From the NCBI RefSeq assembly GCF_000429505.1, contig NZ_AUBZ01000022.1:1-64000 (forward strand): a DNA stretch of 64,000 nucleotides, written 5' to 3'. The translations under genes were made by a program, and so were the position numbers. Positions 17,978-26,017 of the stretch are shown here, piece after piece (position 1 is the first letter of the stretch; every line of letters begins with the position of its first letter). The notes below the pieces were generated by a model, which was given only the letters and a program-made list of their open reading frames with translations, was not told the origin of the DNA and did no database searches. This DNA comes from Aliagarivorans taiwanensis DSM 22990. Its GTDB lineage: Bacteria > Pseudomonadota > Gammaproteobacteria > Enterobacterales > Celerinatantimonadaceae.

Positions 17978-19126
17978 ATGCTCGTTCCCAATCAAGCCGT
18001 AAGACAAACCCGTAGCTCTTACATCCGTAACATCCTTAATGTGGCACAACAGCAGCAAGTGTTGTCGCTCGCTGGCGGCCTGCCCAACCCAGAGCTGTTC
18101 CCGCTCTCACTACTCAAGCAAGCCGCGGCTGAGCTGGCAAACTCCCCCCAGTGCTATCAGTACGGCGCCACGCTTGGGTTGGGCGAACTGCGCGAACATC
18201 TAAGGCCACAACAGCCCATCGCCGGTGATGTGTTGATCACCACCGGCTCCCAGCAGGCCCTTGATTTAATCGCCCGGGCCTATATCAGCCCCGGCGATAA
18301 GATCATTTGCGAAGTTCCCGCCTACCTAGGAGCACTACAGATATTTGAGCTGGCGCAAGCACAGATTATCGGAATACCCAGCGTAACTACCGGCCCCGAT
18401 CTCGAGGTGTTAGAGCAGCAACTTATCGAGCACAAGCCAAAGCTGTTTTATACCGTGCCGGATTTTCACAATCCCACGGGGCGTTGCTGGGATCTGAGCA
18501 CTCGACAAGCGGTTGCTCGCTTGATGGAACGCTATGGGGTAACCCTGATTGAAGATGCTCCCTACTCGCGGTTGCGCTATCGAGGTGAGGCGCTGCCAGC
18601 AGTATCAAGTCTGGGACAGGGAGACAGTTTTTTCCTTGGCTCGTTTTCCAAGATTGGCGCGCCGGGGATGCGCGTAGGTTATGTCAATGCCAGCAGCAAC
18701 TTGATCGAGCCCATGGCTAAGGTGAAACAGGCTTGCGATCTACACTCCGCCGTCCCGATGCAGCAGATGTGTCTATGGCTGTTGCAGCAGCCCACATTCG
18801 AGGCTCACCTAGACAACCTGACTAGCCACTACCGGCAAAACCTGCAACACCTCGCCATGCAATTAACCGAGTCGCTTGCAGATCACTTGGTGTTCAGCCT
18901 GCCAGAAGGGGGCATGTTTCTCTGGGCCAGTCTTAAACACCACAATGCCAGCGACCTTGCTGCCGCCGCTCTAGCGCATGGTGTAGCGGTGGTACCGGGG
19001 GATGAGTTCTGGCCTCAGGGTGAGGCCAGCGAGCAGGCAATACGGCTCAATTTCAGTGCCCTCAACACGCAGCAACTGGACCTAGCGGTCAAACGACTGT
19101 CTCAGGCGTTTGCTTCGTTGGGCTAA
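17978..19126 (+). CDS. PLP-dependent aminotransferase (LysN/MocR-like class I)
   Basis: 382 residues with a good AGGAGG site. The fold-type-I aminotransferase pattern is clear: LSLAGGLPNPELFP, TTGSQQALDLIARAYI, PDFHNPTGRCW, and the PLP lysine in GSFSKIGAPGMRVGY. It lacks the GntR DNA-binding domain of MocR regulators, so it is an enzyme of the 2-aminoadipate/valine-type transaminase group. Amino donor and product cannot be decided. It overlaps the next gene tail-to-tail by 38 bases. Confidence 0.85.
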   Translation: MLVPNQAVRQTRSSYIRNILNVAQQQQVLSLAGGLPNPELFPLSLLKQAAAELANSPQCYQYGATLGLGELREHLRPQQPIAGDVLITTGSQQALDLIARAYISPGDKIICEVPAYLGALQIFELAQAQIIGIPSVTTGPDLEVLEQQLIEHKPKLFYTVPDFHNPTGRCWDLSTRQAVARLMERYGVTLIEDAPYSRLRYRGEALPAVSSLGQGDSFFLGSFSKIGAPGMRVGYVNASSNLIEPMAKVKQACDLHSAVPMQQMCLWLLQQPTFEAHLDNLTSHYRQNLQHLAMQLTESLADHLVFSLPEGGMFLWASLKHHNASDLAAAALAHGVAVVPGDEFWPQGEASEQAIRLNFSALNTQQLDLAVKRLSQAFASLG

Positions 19127-20891
19127 TCCCAGTGGACTCAACTACGGAGCGACTCTCAGACTCCGCTGGTAGCTTGTTGTGGGCGGCAATGTAGCGCTTA
19201 CGCTTTTTGTCTTTCAGGCGCAGCATATCCACTAACACCAAACCGTCGATGCACTGATTAAAATCAGGGTCGACATTAAAATCGATAAACTGCACGCCGC
19301 CGGGCTTACACAGCTCGGTGTATTGCTTGTAGAGCGTTGGCACCGCAGTGCCCATGCTCGCCAAAGCACTTTTTAGCTGAGAGAACTCCTGCTTGTAGTC
19401 ATCGCCCTTAAAGCTGAACTGCAAGCCCTGCTCTAGCTGCTCCGCCAGTTGGTAAGGCTGGCGTGAGTGGGCAAACTGCACCTTGGGCGGGAAGTAGCTT
19501 TGATAAAAATGGATCAGCAGGTCTCGGGCTGCTTCAGGCATCGCACCACTGATACTAACCGGACCAAACAGGTAGCGATATTGCGGATTCTTCGCCAAAA
19601 ATGCGCCGATCCCAATCCATAGATAGTCCAGGCTACGCTTGCCCCAATAGCGCGGCTGGACAAAGCTACGCCCCAGCTCCAAGCCTTGCGAGATAAAATC
19701 CTCGCTCTGTGAGCTGTAATTAAACAAGCTATGGCTATAAAGGCCGTTGAGCCCATGTTTTTCAACCTGAGCGTGGCTATCAGCAAAGCGATACGCGCCA
19801 GCGACCTCCAGGTCGTCGTCATCCCACAGCAGCAAGTGCATGTAGTCGGCATCAAAACGGTCCGTATCGCTGCGCAGGCCAGTTCCCTCACCTACCGCGC
19901 GAAAGGCAATTTCTCGCAGGCGACCTAACTCGGCCAACAGCAGTTCTGAGTGATTGTCGCGCGATAGATAGATCTGCTTGCCATCCGGAGTCATGCCCAG
20001 AGGCTCGAGGGATTTCACTACTTGGCGCAGCGCTTGGCGTGATACCGGGTGTGCAATTGCCGCTTCGGTTTGAAACAGTCCGGGGCGCTTCTTACCGATC
20101 CAATAGAGATGTTTGCGCATTAGCTTGGCTTGGGTGTTGCGGTCATCAAGTCCGGTATTGGCGAAACTACGCACCGGGATCAGCTCGCCAACTCGCAGAT
20201 TCAACATCTGATTTCTATGGGTAAAGATCTCCCTCACCAATAGCAAGGTCGATAGCGGCTTGTAGAGTGTGCTGGCCAAGTAAAACAGCTTACTGTTTTT
20301 GGCTCTGACACAAATGGGCAGAATCGGCGCCTTCGCCTTGGTGGCGATGTTAAGAAATCCCTTGCTCCAGCGGCCATCTTGAACCGTGATGCCTTTCAAG
20401 CGAGACACTTCGCCTGCAGGGAAGATAATCACAGCGCCCCCCAGCTCCAAGTGTCGCCCAATCGCCGTAAGCTGCGAGCGGCGGCTATTTCCATTCATAT
20501 TGTTCACGGGTAGTAGCAGACCATTTAGAGGATCTAAGGCAGACAAGATCTCATTGGAAACGATCTTCACGTCTTGACGCAGTTTCCCCACCAGTAAGAG
20601 CAGCGCTAAGCCATCTAGCGAGCCAATCGGGTGATTGGCAACGATCACCACTTTGCCGTGAGTGGGGATCCTTTCTCGATCCCGCTCACTCACTTGATAG
20701 CTTACGTTTAGCTCACTAAATGCTTGTTCAATAAACGCCAAGCCTTTTAGCTGAGGGTGTTGCTCTGAAAACGTCTGAAACTCGTTCTCATAGAGCATCT
20801 TTCTGAGTAACCAATGTACCATTCCACGGCGCTTAGGCTTTTGATTAAGCGAAGGAAAATGCTGATCTAGGATTTGATTTGTCGATATCAT
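19089..20891 (-). CDS. olsF: Bifunctional ornithine-lipid synthase, OlsF type (acyltransferase fusion)
   Basis: 600 residues. The N-terminal half (about 60-290) is a lysophospholipid acyltransferase domain: VANHPIGSLDGLALL carries the catalytic His and Asp, and IIFPAGEVSRLKG the acceptor site. The C-terminal half (about 320-560) is a GNAT/hemolysin-like N-acyltransferase (REIAFRAVGEGTG, VAGAYRFA, ELGRSFVQPRYWG, YLFGPVSISGAMP). This fusion order and length match OlsF, which N-acylates ornithine and then O-acylates the product to make phosphorus-free ornithine lipids at the inner membrane. AGAGG precedes ATG 20891. No pho box was noticed upstream. A generic hemolysin-like acyltransferase is the alternative. 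Confidence 0.8.
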   Translation of the reverse strand: MISTNQILDQHFPSLNQKPKRRGMVHWLLRKMLYENEFQTFSEQHPQLKGLAFIEQAFSELNVSYQVSERDRERIPTHGKVVIVANHPIGSLDGLALLLLVGKLRQDVKIVSNEILSALDPLNGLLLPVNNMNGNSRRSQLTAIGRHLELGGAVIIFPAGEVSRLKGITVQDGRWSKGFLNIATKAKAPILPICVRAKNSKLFYLASTLYKPLSTLLLVREIFTHRNQMLNLRVGELIPVRSFANTGLDDRNTQAKLMRKHLYWIGKKRPGLFQTEAAIAHPVSRQALRQVVKSLEPLGMTPDGKQIYLSRDNHSELLLAELGRLREIAFRAVGEGTGLRSDTDRFDADYMHLLLWDDDDLEVAGAYRFADSHAQVEKHGLNGLYSHSLFNYSSQSEDFISQGLELGRSFVQPRYWGKRSLDYLWIGIGAFLAKNPQYRYLFGPVSISGAMPEAARDLLIHFYQSYFPPKVQFAHSRQPYQLAEQLEQGLQFSFKGDDYKQEFSQLKSALASMGTAVPTLYKQYTELCKPGGVQFIDFNVDPDFNQCIDGLVLVDMLRLKDKKRKRYIAAHNKLPAESESRSVVESTGISPTKQTPETVV

Positions 20892-21203
20892 TCGCGGACC
20901 TCTCCCTGGGCTCGGCCCAGCCTAGTCAGCAAATATGACAAATTAGGAACAATAAATTTGCAGATTTATGAAGTAGGGCAAAAAGATTAAGTCGCGCAAA
21001 CACATCCAAGCAAAATAATCAGATAATCGATTTTATTATTAATAATCAACTAAATAGCTGATTTTAGCCACCTTTATAACTCTAACCGTCTACTCGCTTT
21101 TAACAGATAAATAGCGGCCCCCGCTACTGTCAACATTGACAGTTTCGGTAAAACAAAGCCTGCGCTGTACTCACCTCAACCACTGACCAACAGGAGAGTT
21201 GAG
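20892..21203. other. AT-rich intergenic region with the luxI promoter
   Basis: A 312-bp gap between olsF and luxI, clearly more AT-rich than the genes around it. The olsF-side 200 bases show no gene or hairpin I can support. The luxI-side holds the lux box at 21127-21142 and the ribosome site AGGAG before ATG 21204. Confidence 0.6.
21127..21142. promoter_or_regulatory. lux box upstream of luxI
   Basis: CTGTCAACATTGACAG: two perfect 7-bp arms (CTGTCAA, TTGACAG) around CA. Its last base is 61 bases before the luxI ATG. This is the form of a LuxR-AHL binding site positioned around -42 of a promoter. The following TTTCGGTA is nearly repeated after the second box at 22267. Confidence 0.8.
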
Positions 21204-21770
21204 ATGGAGTTTACTTCTGGTACTGCAAAACAATTAAATAGTTACAATGAATCTACCTATATCGAACTGGCTAACTACCGCTACCAAGTCTTCGTCGAAA
21301 AACTGGGCTGGGAGCTAGATACTCCAGAAGGTTTCGAAAAAGACCAATTTGATCGAGAAGACACTGTTTACATCGTTTCCCGCGATGAAGAAGGCGCAAT
21401 AAACGGCTGTTCCCGTCTACTACCAACCCACAAACCTTATTTACTTGGTGAAGTGTTCCCGCAACTGATGAACGACTTCCCACTCCCCTGCTCAAAAGAC
21501 ATCTGGGAGGTCTCTCGCCTAACGACTTTGGATACCAAAGCAGCAGTTGGCAGCAAACCTGACCCGAAAATCACCACCGAGCTAGCGTTCAAGACTCTCA
21601 AAGTGGCTAAAGAGCACGGGGCCAAGCATGTTGTCGGCGTTGCGACCTTGATGATCGAACGCCTTTACCGTCGTCTCGGTTTACGTTGCCACCGTTTAGG
21701 CAAACCGCAAATCATCGACGGCTATGCGCTGGTTGCACTCTCCATTGACTTGCAGGAGCAGCTAGGCTGA
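21204..21770 (+). CDS. luxI: Acyl-homoserine-lactone synthase (LuxI family)
   Basis: 188 residues. The family's invariant residues are in place: Arg26, Phe30 and Trp36 in NYRYQVFVEKLGWEL, Asp47 and Asp50 in KDQFDRED, Arg in GCSRLLPT, and the EVSRLTT block. It uses S-adenosylmethionine and an acylated ACP or CoA to make an AHL signal in the cytoplasm; acyl length cannot be read from the sequence. Strong AGGAG site. A palindromic lux box upstream implies autoinduction. Its end overlaps the reverse rsaM-like gene by 9 bases. Confidence 0.92.
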   Translation: MEFTSGTAKQLNSYNESTYIELANYRYQVFVEKLGWELDTPEGFEKDQFDREDTVYIVSRDEEGAINGCSRLLPTHKPYLLGEVFPQLMNDFPLPCSKDIWEVSRLTTLDTKAAVGSKPDPKITTELAFKTLKVAKEHGAKHVVGVATLMIERLYRRLGLRCHRLGKPQIIDGYALVALSIDLQEQLG

Positions 21771-22205
21771 TTGCTGGGTACACACCGTATGGATCGTATC
21801 CCGACGCCAACATAGCTGACTAATATACTTCATCAGCAACTCATCGTAGCGAGCAGGGCTGACATCGTAGTCGTCTTCTCGCAGCTGAATGTTACTCCGT
21901 GGCAAGCGAATGGCATCACAATGCATACTGCCGTTCGCGTAGAACCAGCGCCAATCCCAGCCTAGGGTGATGGCGCTGCCGTTCTCATAAAACCATTCGG
22001 TGTAACCCGCTAGCTCCGATGCCTGCGCTGATTCAGTCGCAACCGCATCGCCACGCTCGTTATCTACCCCTGACAGCAAGTGCTGCATCGGGAAACACAA
22101 TAACTGTTCAAAGGTGATCCTAACCAAGCCATCATCAGAAACCCTAACTGCCGGCAGGTGCTCAGGCTGTGCAATCGGAGACGGAAGTATCTGTTGTTTA
22201 ATCAA
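21762..22205 (-). CDS. RsaM/DUF4902-like quorum-sensing modulator
   Basis: 147 residues, no HTH. The tryptophan-rich core GYTEWFYENGSAITLGWDWRWFY (about residues 67-90) and location between luxI and luxR match the RsaM-type proteins of Burkholderia and plant-associated Pseudomonas, which dampen AHL systems by a mechanism without shown DNA binding. Start is TTG 22205 with a weak ribosome site (GCGAG); no nearby ATG fits, so low translation is possible. The lux box at 22267-22282 lies 62 bases upstream of this start. Assignment rests on motif memory and synteny. Confidence 0.65.
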   Translation of the reverse strand: MIKQQILPSPIAQPEHLPAVRVSDDGLVRITFEQLLCFPMQHLLSGVDNERGDAVATESAQASELAGYTEWFYENGSAITLGWDWRWFYANGSMHCDAIRLPRSNIQLREDDYDVSPARYDELLMKYISQLCWRRDTIHTVCTQQSA

Positions 22206-22266
22206 AGCAAAACTCGCCTGTGTTTTTAGTATCAGTAAATAAAGCAGTGCTTGTTAACCAGCTCAA

Positions 22267-22282
22267 TTGTCAACATTGACAG
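22267..22282. promoter_or_regulatory. Second lux box, between rsaM-like gene and luxR
   Basis: TTGTCAACATTGACAG followed by TTGCGGTA. Over 24 bases it differs from the luxI box region at only two positions. It lies 62 bases from the rsaM-like start on the minus strand and 91 bases before the luxR start on the plus strand, so it could serve either or both. Confidence 0.75.
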
Positions 22283-22373
22283 TTGCGGTATACTGAAGCA
22301 TGGACATAGTCGTGATTTTTTGCGAATCACTCATGGTAAATTCGCCCGACGTTAAGGTAATCGACAGAGAAGT

Positions 22374-23081
22374 ATGGATAGCTGGTTAGAACAAGAATTG
22401 AACAGCTTGGAGTCAAGCAATACCAGTCGTGACTACTTTGAACATTTAAATCGAGTCGCAAAAGAATTTGGTTTTGAATACTGTGCCTTTGCGCTACGTC
22501 AGGCCTACCCTATCTCCTCTCCTAAAACCGAAATTCTCACCAGCTACCCCTTATCGTGGCAGTTGCAGTATCACCGTAATAACTACATTGAAGTCGACCC
22601 AACCGTAAAGCATGCTTTACAGTCACAGCTTCCGGTTGTTTGGAATGAGCATCTATCCCAGCAGCAGCCTGAGTTTTGGGAGGATGCTCGCTCCTTTGGT
22701 ATTCAATATGGTTGGTCACAATCGACTCGAAACGGAGATGGAAGTGTTGGCTTGCTTGCATTCTCGAGGGCTAATGAAGAAGTTTCTCCTCAAGAGATCA
22801 AAGAACACTGCTACCGCTTGATGTGGTTAGCCCAACTTACCCATCATGGCCTATCAGGTCGGCTATCCCGAGAAGGTGGTCGCAGCTACAACTTAACCGA
22901 GCGCGAGATCGAAATGTTGAAATGGACTGCCGATGGTAAAACCGCTGAAGAGATCGCAGTAATCTTGAGCATTTCCGCCAGGACAGTGAACTTCCACATC
23001 GGTCAGGCAGTCAGTAAATTGCAGGTTGCCAACAAGACCTCGGCTACGGTAAAAGCCGCACTTGAAGGACTTCTCGCCTAG
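22374..23081 (+). CDS. luxR: LuxR-family AHL-responsive transcription factor
   Basis: 235 residues. The AHL-binding domain shows the canonical Trp, Tyr, Asp, Pro pattern in SWQLQYHRNNYIEVDPTV (about residues 57-74) and the later Trp of VVWNEHL. The C-terminal HTH is LTEREIEMLKWTADGKTAEEIA...SARTVNFHIGQAVSKL. It would bind the AHL made by the neighbouring synthase and act at the two lux boxes. It is probably autoregulated through the box at 22267. Confidence 0.92.
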   Translation: MDSWLEQELNSLESSNTSRDYFEHLNRVAKEFGFEYCAFALRQAYPISSPKTEILTSYPLSWQLQYHRNNYIEVDPTVKHALQSQLPVVWNEHLSQQQPEFWEDARSFGIQYGWSQSTRNGDGSVGLLAFSRANEEVSPQEIKEHCYRLMWLAQLTHHGLSGRLSREGGRSYNLTEREIEMLKWTADGKTAEEIAVILSISARTVNFHIGQAVSKLQVANKTSATVKAALEGLLA

Positions 23082-23152
23082 TCTAGATTAGCGCTAGGTA
23101 AGGCTGCGGCTTGCGTATATACTAGCGCCCGACTTTTCTGGGGGTTGCCACA

Positions 23153-23818
23153 TTGGATTTTCATTCCGCTATCTATTTAATCGGTTTAGTTGCTGTGTTT
23201 TTCTTTGCGCTGTGGGGCGCATTGGCTGCGGCTAAGCGAGAGCTCGACATTCTGGCCTTTATCTTTGTGGGTACAGTGACCGGGATTGGCGGTGGTACGT
23301 TTCGCGATCTACTGCTCAACACTGAGCAAGTTTTTTGGGTCGCGGATCAACGCTATCTGGTCGTCTGCGTGGTGGGTTCTGCGATGACCTACTTCTTCGC
23401 CCATCGTGTAGTACAGATTGACCGAGTGCTGCAGTGGATCGATGCCGCCAGTATCGCCATGTTCGCGGTACTCGGCACCATTAAGGCTCTTGATTACAAC
23501 GCACCTATCTCCGTGGCTATCTTGATGGGCGTGATGACCTCCACGTTGGGCTCTGCGATCCGCGATATGATGCTGCAGCAGAAACTGATGATCTTCGAGC
23601 CAGAGATTTATGTGACCGCTTGCTTGTTTGGCAGTGCCAGTTATGTCGCACTCCAATACCTTGGCGTAGAAGAGATCAGTGCCATTTTGCTCGCCAGTGC
23701 GGCAGCCTTTGCACTTCGGGTACTGGCGTTCGAGCTGGATCTGCGCTTTCCTCACTACAAACTATCCCGCCTGCAAAACCGCGAAATCCGCAAGCAGAAG
23801 TACAAAAACCTCAATTAG
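23153..23818 (+). CDS. TRIC-type cation channel family protein (UPF0126)
   Basis: 221 residues, seven hydrophobic segments, with the two tandem UPF0126 repeats: IFVGTVTGIGGGTFRDLLL and AILMGVMTSTLGSAIRDMML. Prokaryotic TRIC homologues form trimeric potassium-permeable channels in the inner membrane; some relatives have been linked to glycine uptake. Starts at TTG 23153 with GGGGG upstream. No operon partner is evident. Confidence 0.85.
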   Translation: MDFHSAIYLIGLVAVFFFALWGALAAAKRELDILAFIFVGTVTGIGGGTFRDLLLNTEQVFWVADQRYLVVCVVGSAMTYFFAHRVVQIDRVLQWIDAASIAMFAVLGTIKALDYNAPISVAILMGVMTSTLGSAIRDMMLQQKLMIFEPEIYVTACLFGSASYVALQYLGVEEISAILLASAAAFALRVLAFELDLRFPHYKLSRLQNREIRKQKYKNLN

Positions 23819-23881
23819 TGCTGGTTTGCCGTCCAGCCACATGGTACCTGTTTGATAAACAACCGTTTATCGACTCGTACC

Positions 23882-24418
23882 ATGAACCTCTACCTGCGCT
23901 TTCTCTGGCTAATCATGCGACAACTACTACGTCGCGATACCAATGCAATGCTCGACTCGCAACGGCTGCACTTTCGAGTGTGGCCACACGACTGCGATAT
24001 CAATCTGCACCTCACTAACTCGCGTTATCTAGGTTTTGGTGATCTTGGAAGGCTTAACTTCTTACTGACCACACGGTTTGGCCGCAGCGCGCTCAAGCAG
24101 CGCTGGACCGGCGTGGTGAACGCCCAAGTGATCACCTATATTCGCCCCCTCGCACCAATGGCCTGCTTTGAGATGGAAACCGAGCTACTTGGTTGGGATG
24201 AGAAGTATTGGTATTTCGAGCATCGTTTTTTGAAAGGTGAAACACTTCACGCCAGCATACTCGTGCGCGGGGTGTTCCTGAGTAAGGGTCGAGTACTCAG
24301 CATGCAGCAGGTCACTCACCTATCAGGTGAACAAAACATCTCTCCTGAGTTGCCAGAAAGAATACATAAATGGCGCGATCTACTGCGGCAAAAACGCCAA
24401 GATGCCAGCGCTGGATGA
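23882..24418 (+). CDS. Thioesterase-like hotdog protein
   Basis: 178 residues from ATG 23882; a TTG at 23852 would add ten residues. After a short hydrophobic N terminus, the segment VWPHDCDINLHLTNSRYLGFGDLGR (described by residues 33-57) carries the Asp-Asn-His-Asn-Tyr pattern of the 4HBT/FatA-like acyl-CoA thioesterases. It probably hydrolyses an acyl thioester; the substrate is not known. The N-terminal hydrophobic stretch may anchor it to the membrane. No strong ribosome site is visible for either start. Confidence 0.75.
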   Translation: MNLYLRFLWLIMRQLLRRDTNAMLDSQRLHFRVWPHDCDINLHLTNSRYLGFGDLGRLNFLLTTRFGRSALKQRWTGVVNAQVITYIRPLAPMACFEMETELLGWDEKYWYFEHRFLKGETLHASILVRGVFLSKGRVLSMQQVTHLSGEQNISPELPERIHKWRDLLRQKRQDASAG

Positions 24419-24600
24419 TACTCAGTTCACAAGCTGTTGATACAAGCTATTGACTTATAAGTTAATTAAAATAAGCTGTCACTGAAAACGCTTGCAGAAT
24501 TGTGGGCTTTTTCACAAACAAGATAAAAGCTCCGCGCCAGTAACGATGATTTAACTTGTTTTACGCAATTCAGCCATACAGTAGCGAGGTAGTCCGTTTG

Positions 24601-24671
24601 TAAGGCGTCTTTCCCGCCCTATGCTCGCGTTTAGATCTGCACTCATCGCTGCTTCAGACGCCTTATTTTTT
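24601..24671 (+). promoter_or_regulatory. Terminator-like stem with U tract in the glgC1 leader
   Basis: TAAGGCGTCT (24601-24610) and AGACGCCTTA (24656-24665) are a perfect 10-bp inverted repeat around a 45-base loop, followed by six T (24666-24671), 32 bases before the glgC1 ATG. It could end a short leader RNA (attenuation) or a small RNA. Confidence 0.5.
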
Positions 24672-24702
24672 GCAGTTACGATAAGTGAAAGGGAGTAATC
24701 AC

Positions 24703-25956
24703 ATGTCTGAAAACCGTTATTCGCATACCTCCAGTAACCGCTTGGTTCGCCGTACCGTTGCTTTAGTTCTTGCCGGAGGCAAGGGCACCCGCCTTAAGAA
24801 CCTTACCAATAAAGTGGCAAAGCCTGCCGTCAGCTTTGGTGGTAAATATCGCATTATTGATTTCACCTTATCCAACTGTGTGAACTCAGGGGTTCGCAAT
24901 GTGGGGGTGCTGACTCAATACATGGCCCACCAGCTCATTATGCACCTTCAAGCCGGTTGGCAGATGCTTAGCCCCTCTTTGAAAGAAGGAGTTTCAATCA
25001 TTCCGGCTCAGCAGCGCACTGGTGAGAACTGGTATCGCGGCACCGCCGATGCGGTCTATCAAAACCTGGATATCATCGATCATGATCGTTTTGACCGGGT
25101 GCTGATCCTCGGTGGCGACCATATCTATAAGATGGACTACTCGCGGATGATCAACTTCCATGCGGAGAATGATGCCGATGTAACCGTGGCCTGTATTCGC
25201 AAACCCTTATCTCAAGCCTCTTCGTTTGGGGTCATGGGACTGGATGAGAGCGGCCGCATCGTGGATTTCGAAGAGAAGCCGAAAAACCCTAAACCCGATC
25301 CCGGCCACCCAGAAGATGCTCTGGTTTCGATGGGCATTTACATCTTCAATATGGACGTGCTGGATGAAGAGCTGCGCCAAGGCCTACTAAAGCCTGACTA
25401 CGCCCATGACTTTGGTCACAACGTTATCCCCGAGATGCTAAAAGACCGCAAAGTCTTTGGTTATGTGTTCTCTGCCCCTGGCCACCCCGGACGCACCGCC
25501 TACTGGCGGGATGTGGGTAACTTGGATGAGTTTTTTGCGGCAAATATCGACCTACTCGATCCCGATCCAGAGTTGGACCTCTACGACCGCGACTGGCCAG
25601 TTATCACCGAGCAAAAGCAACGCCCTGGTGCCAAGTTCGTATTCAACTAAGAACAACGCTGCGGTTATGCCACTGACTCACTTATCGCTGCAGGTGTGAT
25701 CGTCTCCGGCGCGAAAGTGAACCGCAGCCTGCTATCCATCGATGTGCGCGTGGAAGAGCGCTCGGAGCTGGATGAAGTGATTGCTTTGGAAGGCGCCACT
25801 GTCGGCAAGAACTGTCGCTTACGCCGGGTGATCATCGGTGAAGATTGCGTGGTGCCAGATAACACCGTGATTGGTTTTGACCCCGAAATAGACAAGCAGC
25901 GTTTTGTTTGCTCAGACAAAGGCGTGGTACTGGTAACCCGCGATATGTTCGAGTAG
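24703..25956 (+). pseudogene. glgC: Glucose-1-phosphate adenylyltransferase, broken by an in-frame TAA
   Basis: Starts at ATG 24703 with GGGAG 7 bases upstream. Codons 1-315 give the nucleotidyltransferase domain (ALVLAGGKGTRLKNLT, KPAVSFGGKYRIIDF, NWYRGTADAVYQN, GGDHIYKMDY) and end AKFVFN-TAA at 25648-25650. The same frame then continues without interruption for 101 codons (EQRCGYATDSLIAAGVIVSGAK...NTVIGFDP) to a TAG at 25954-25956, giving the left-handed beta-helix domain needed for tetramer formation and allostery. One base change explains the break. A GTG at 25696 could restart translation of part of the C-terminal domain. Total length with the stop removed, about 416 residues, is normal for GlgC. 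An intact glgC is at 47339. A sequencing error is the main alternative. Confidence 0.85.
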
Positions 25957-25984
25957 CCACAAGCCATCAAACAACCATCATCAG

Positions 25985-26008
25985 AGCCCCGTAAACCGGG
26001 GCTTTTTT
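25985..26008 (+). terminator. Terminator after glgC1
   Basis: AGCCCCG, loop TAAAC, CGGGGCT, then a T run: a strong terminator 28 bases after the last stop of glgC1. It also faces the end of the LysR-type gene on the other strand. Confidence 0.85.
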
Positions 26009-26017
26009 GTTTACAGG

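Noticed and set aside
23852-23881. TTG 23852 as the thioesterase start
   Set aside because: ATG 23882 leaves the whole hotdog domain and hydrophobic N terminus intact; the TTG has no ribosome site.
25696-25956. A separate small gene for a beta-helix protein
   Set aside because: It is in the same frame as the glgC catalytic part, separated only by one TAA, with no intergenic gap or ribosome site; it is the C-terminal domain of the interrupted glgC.
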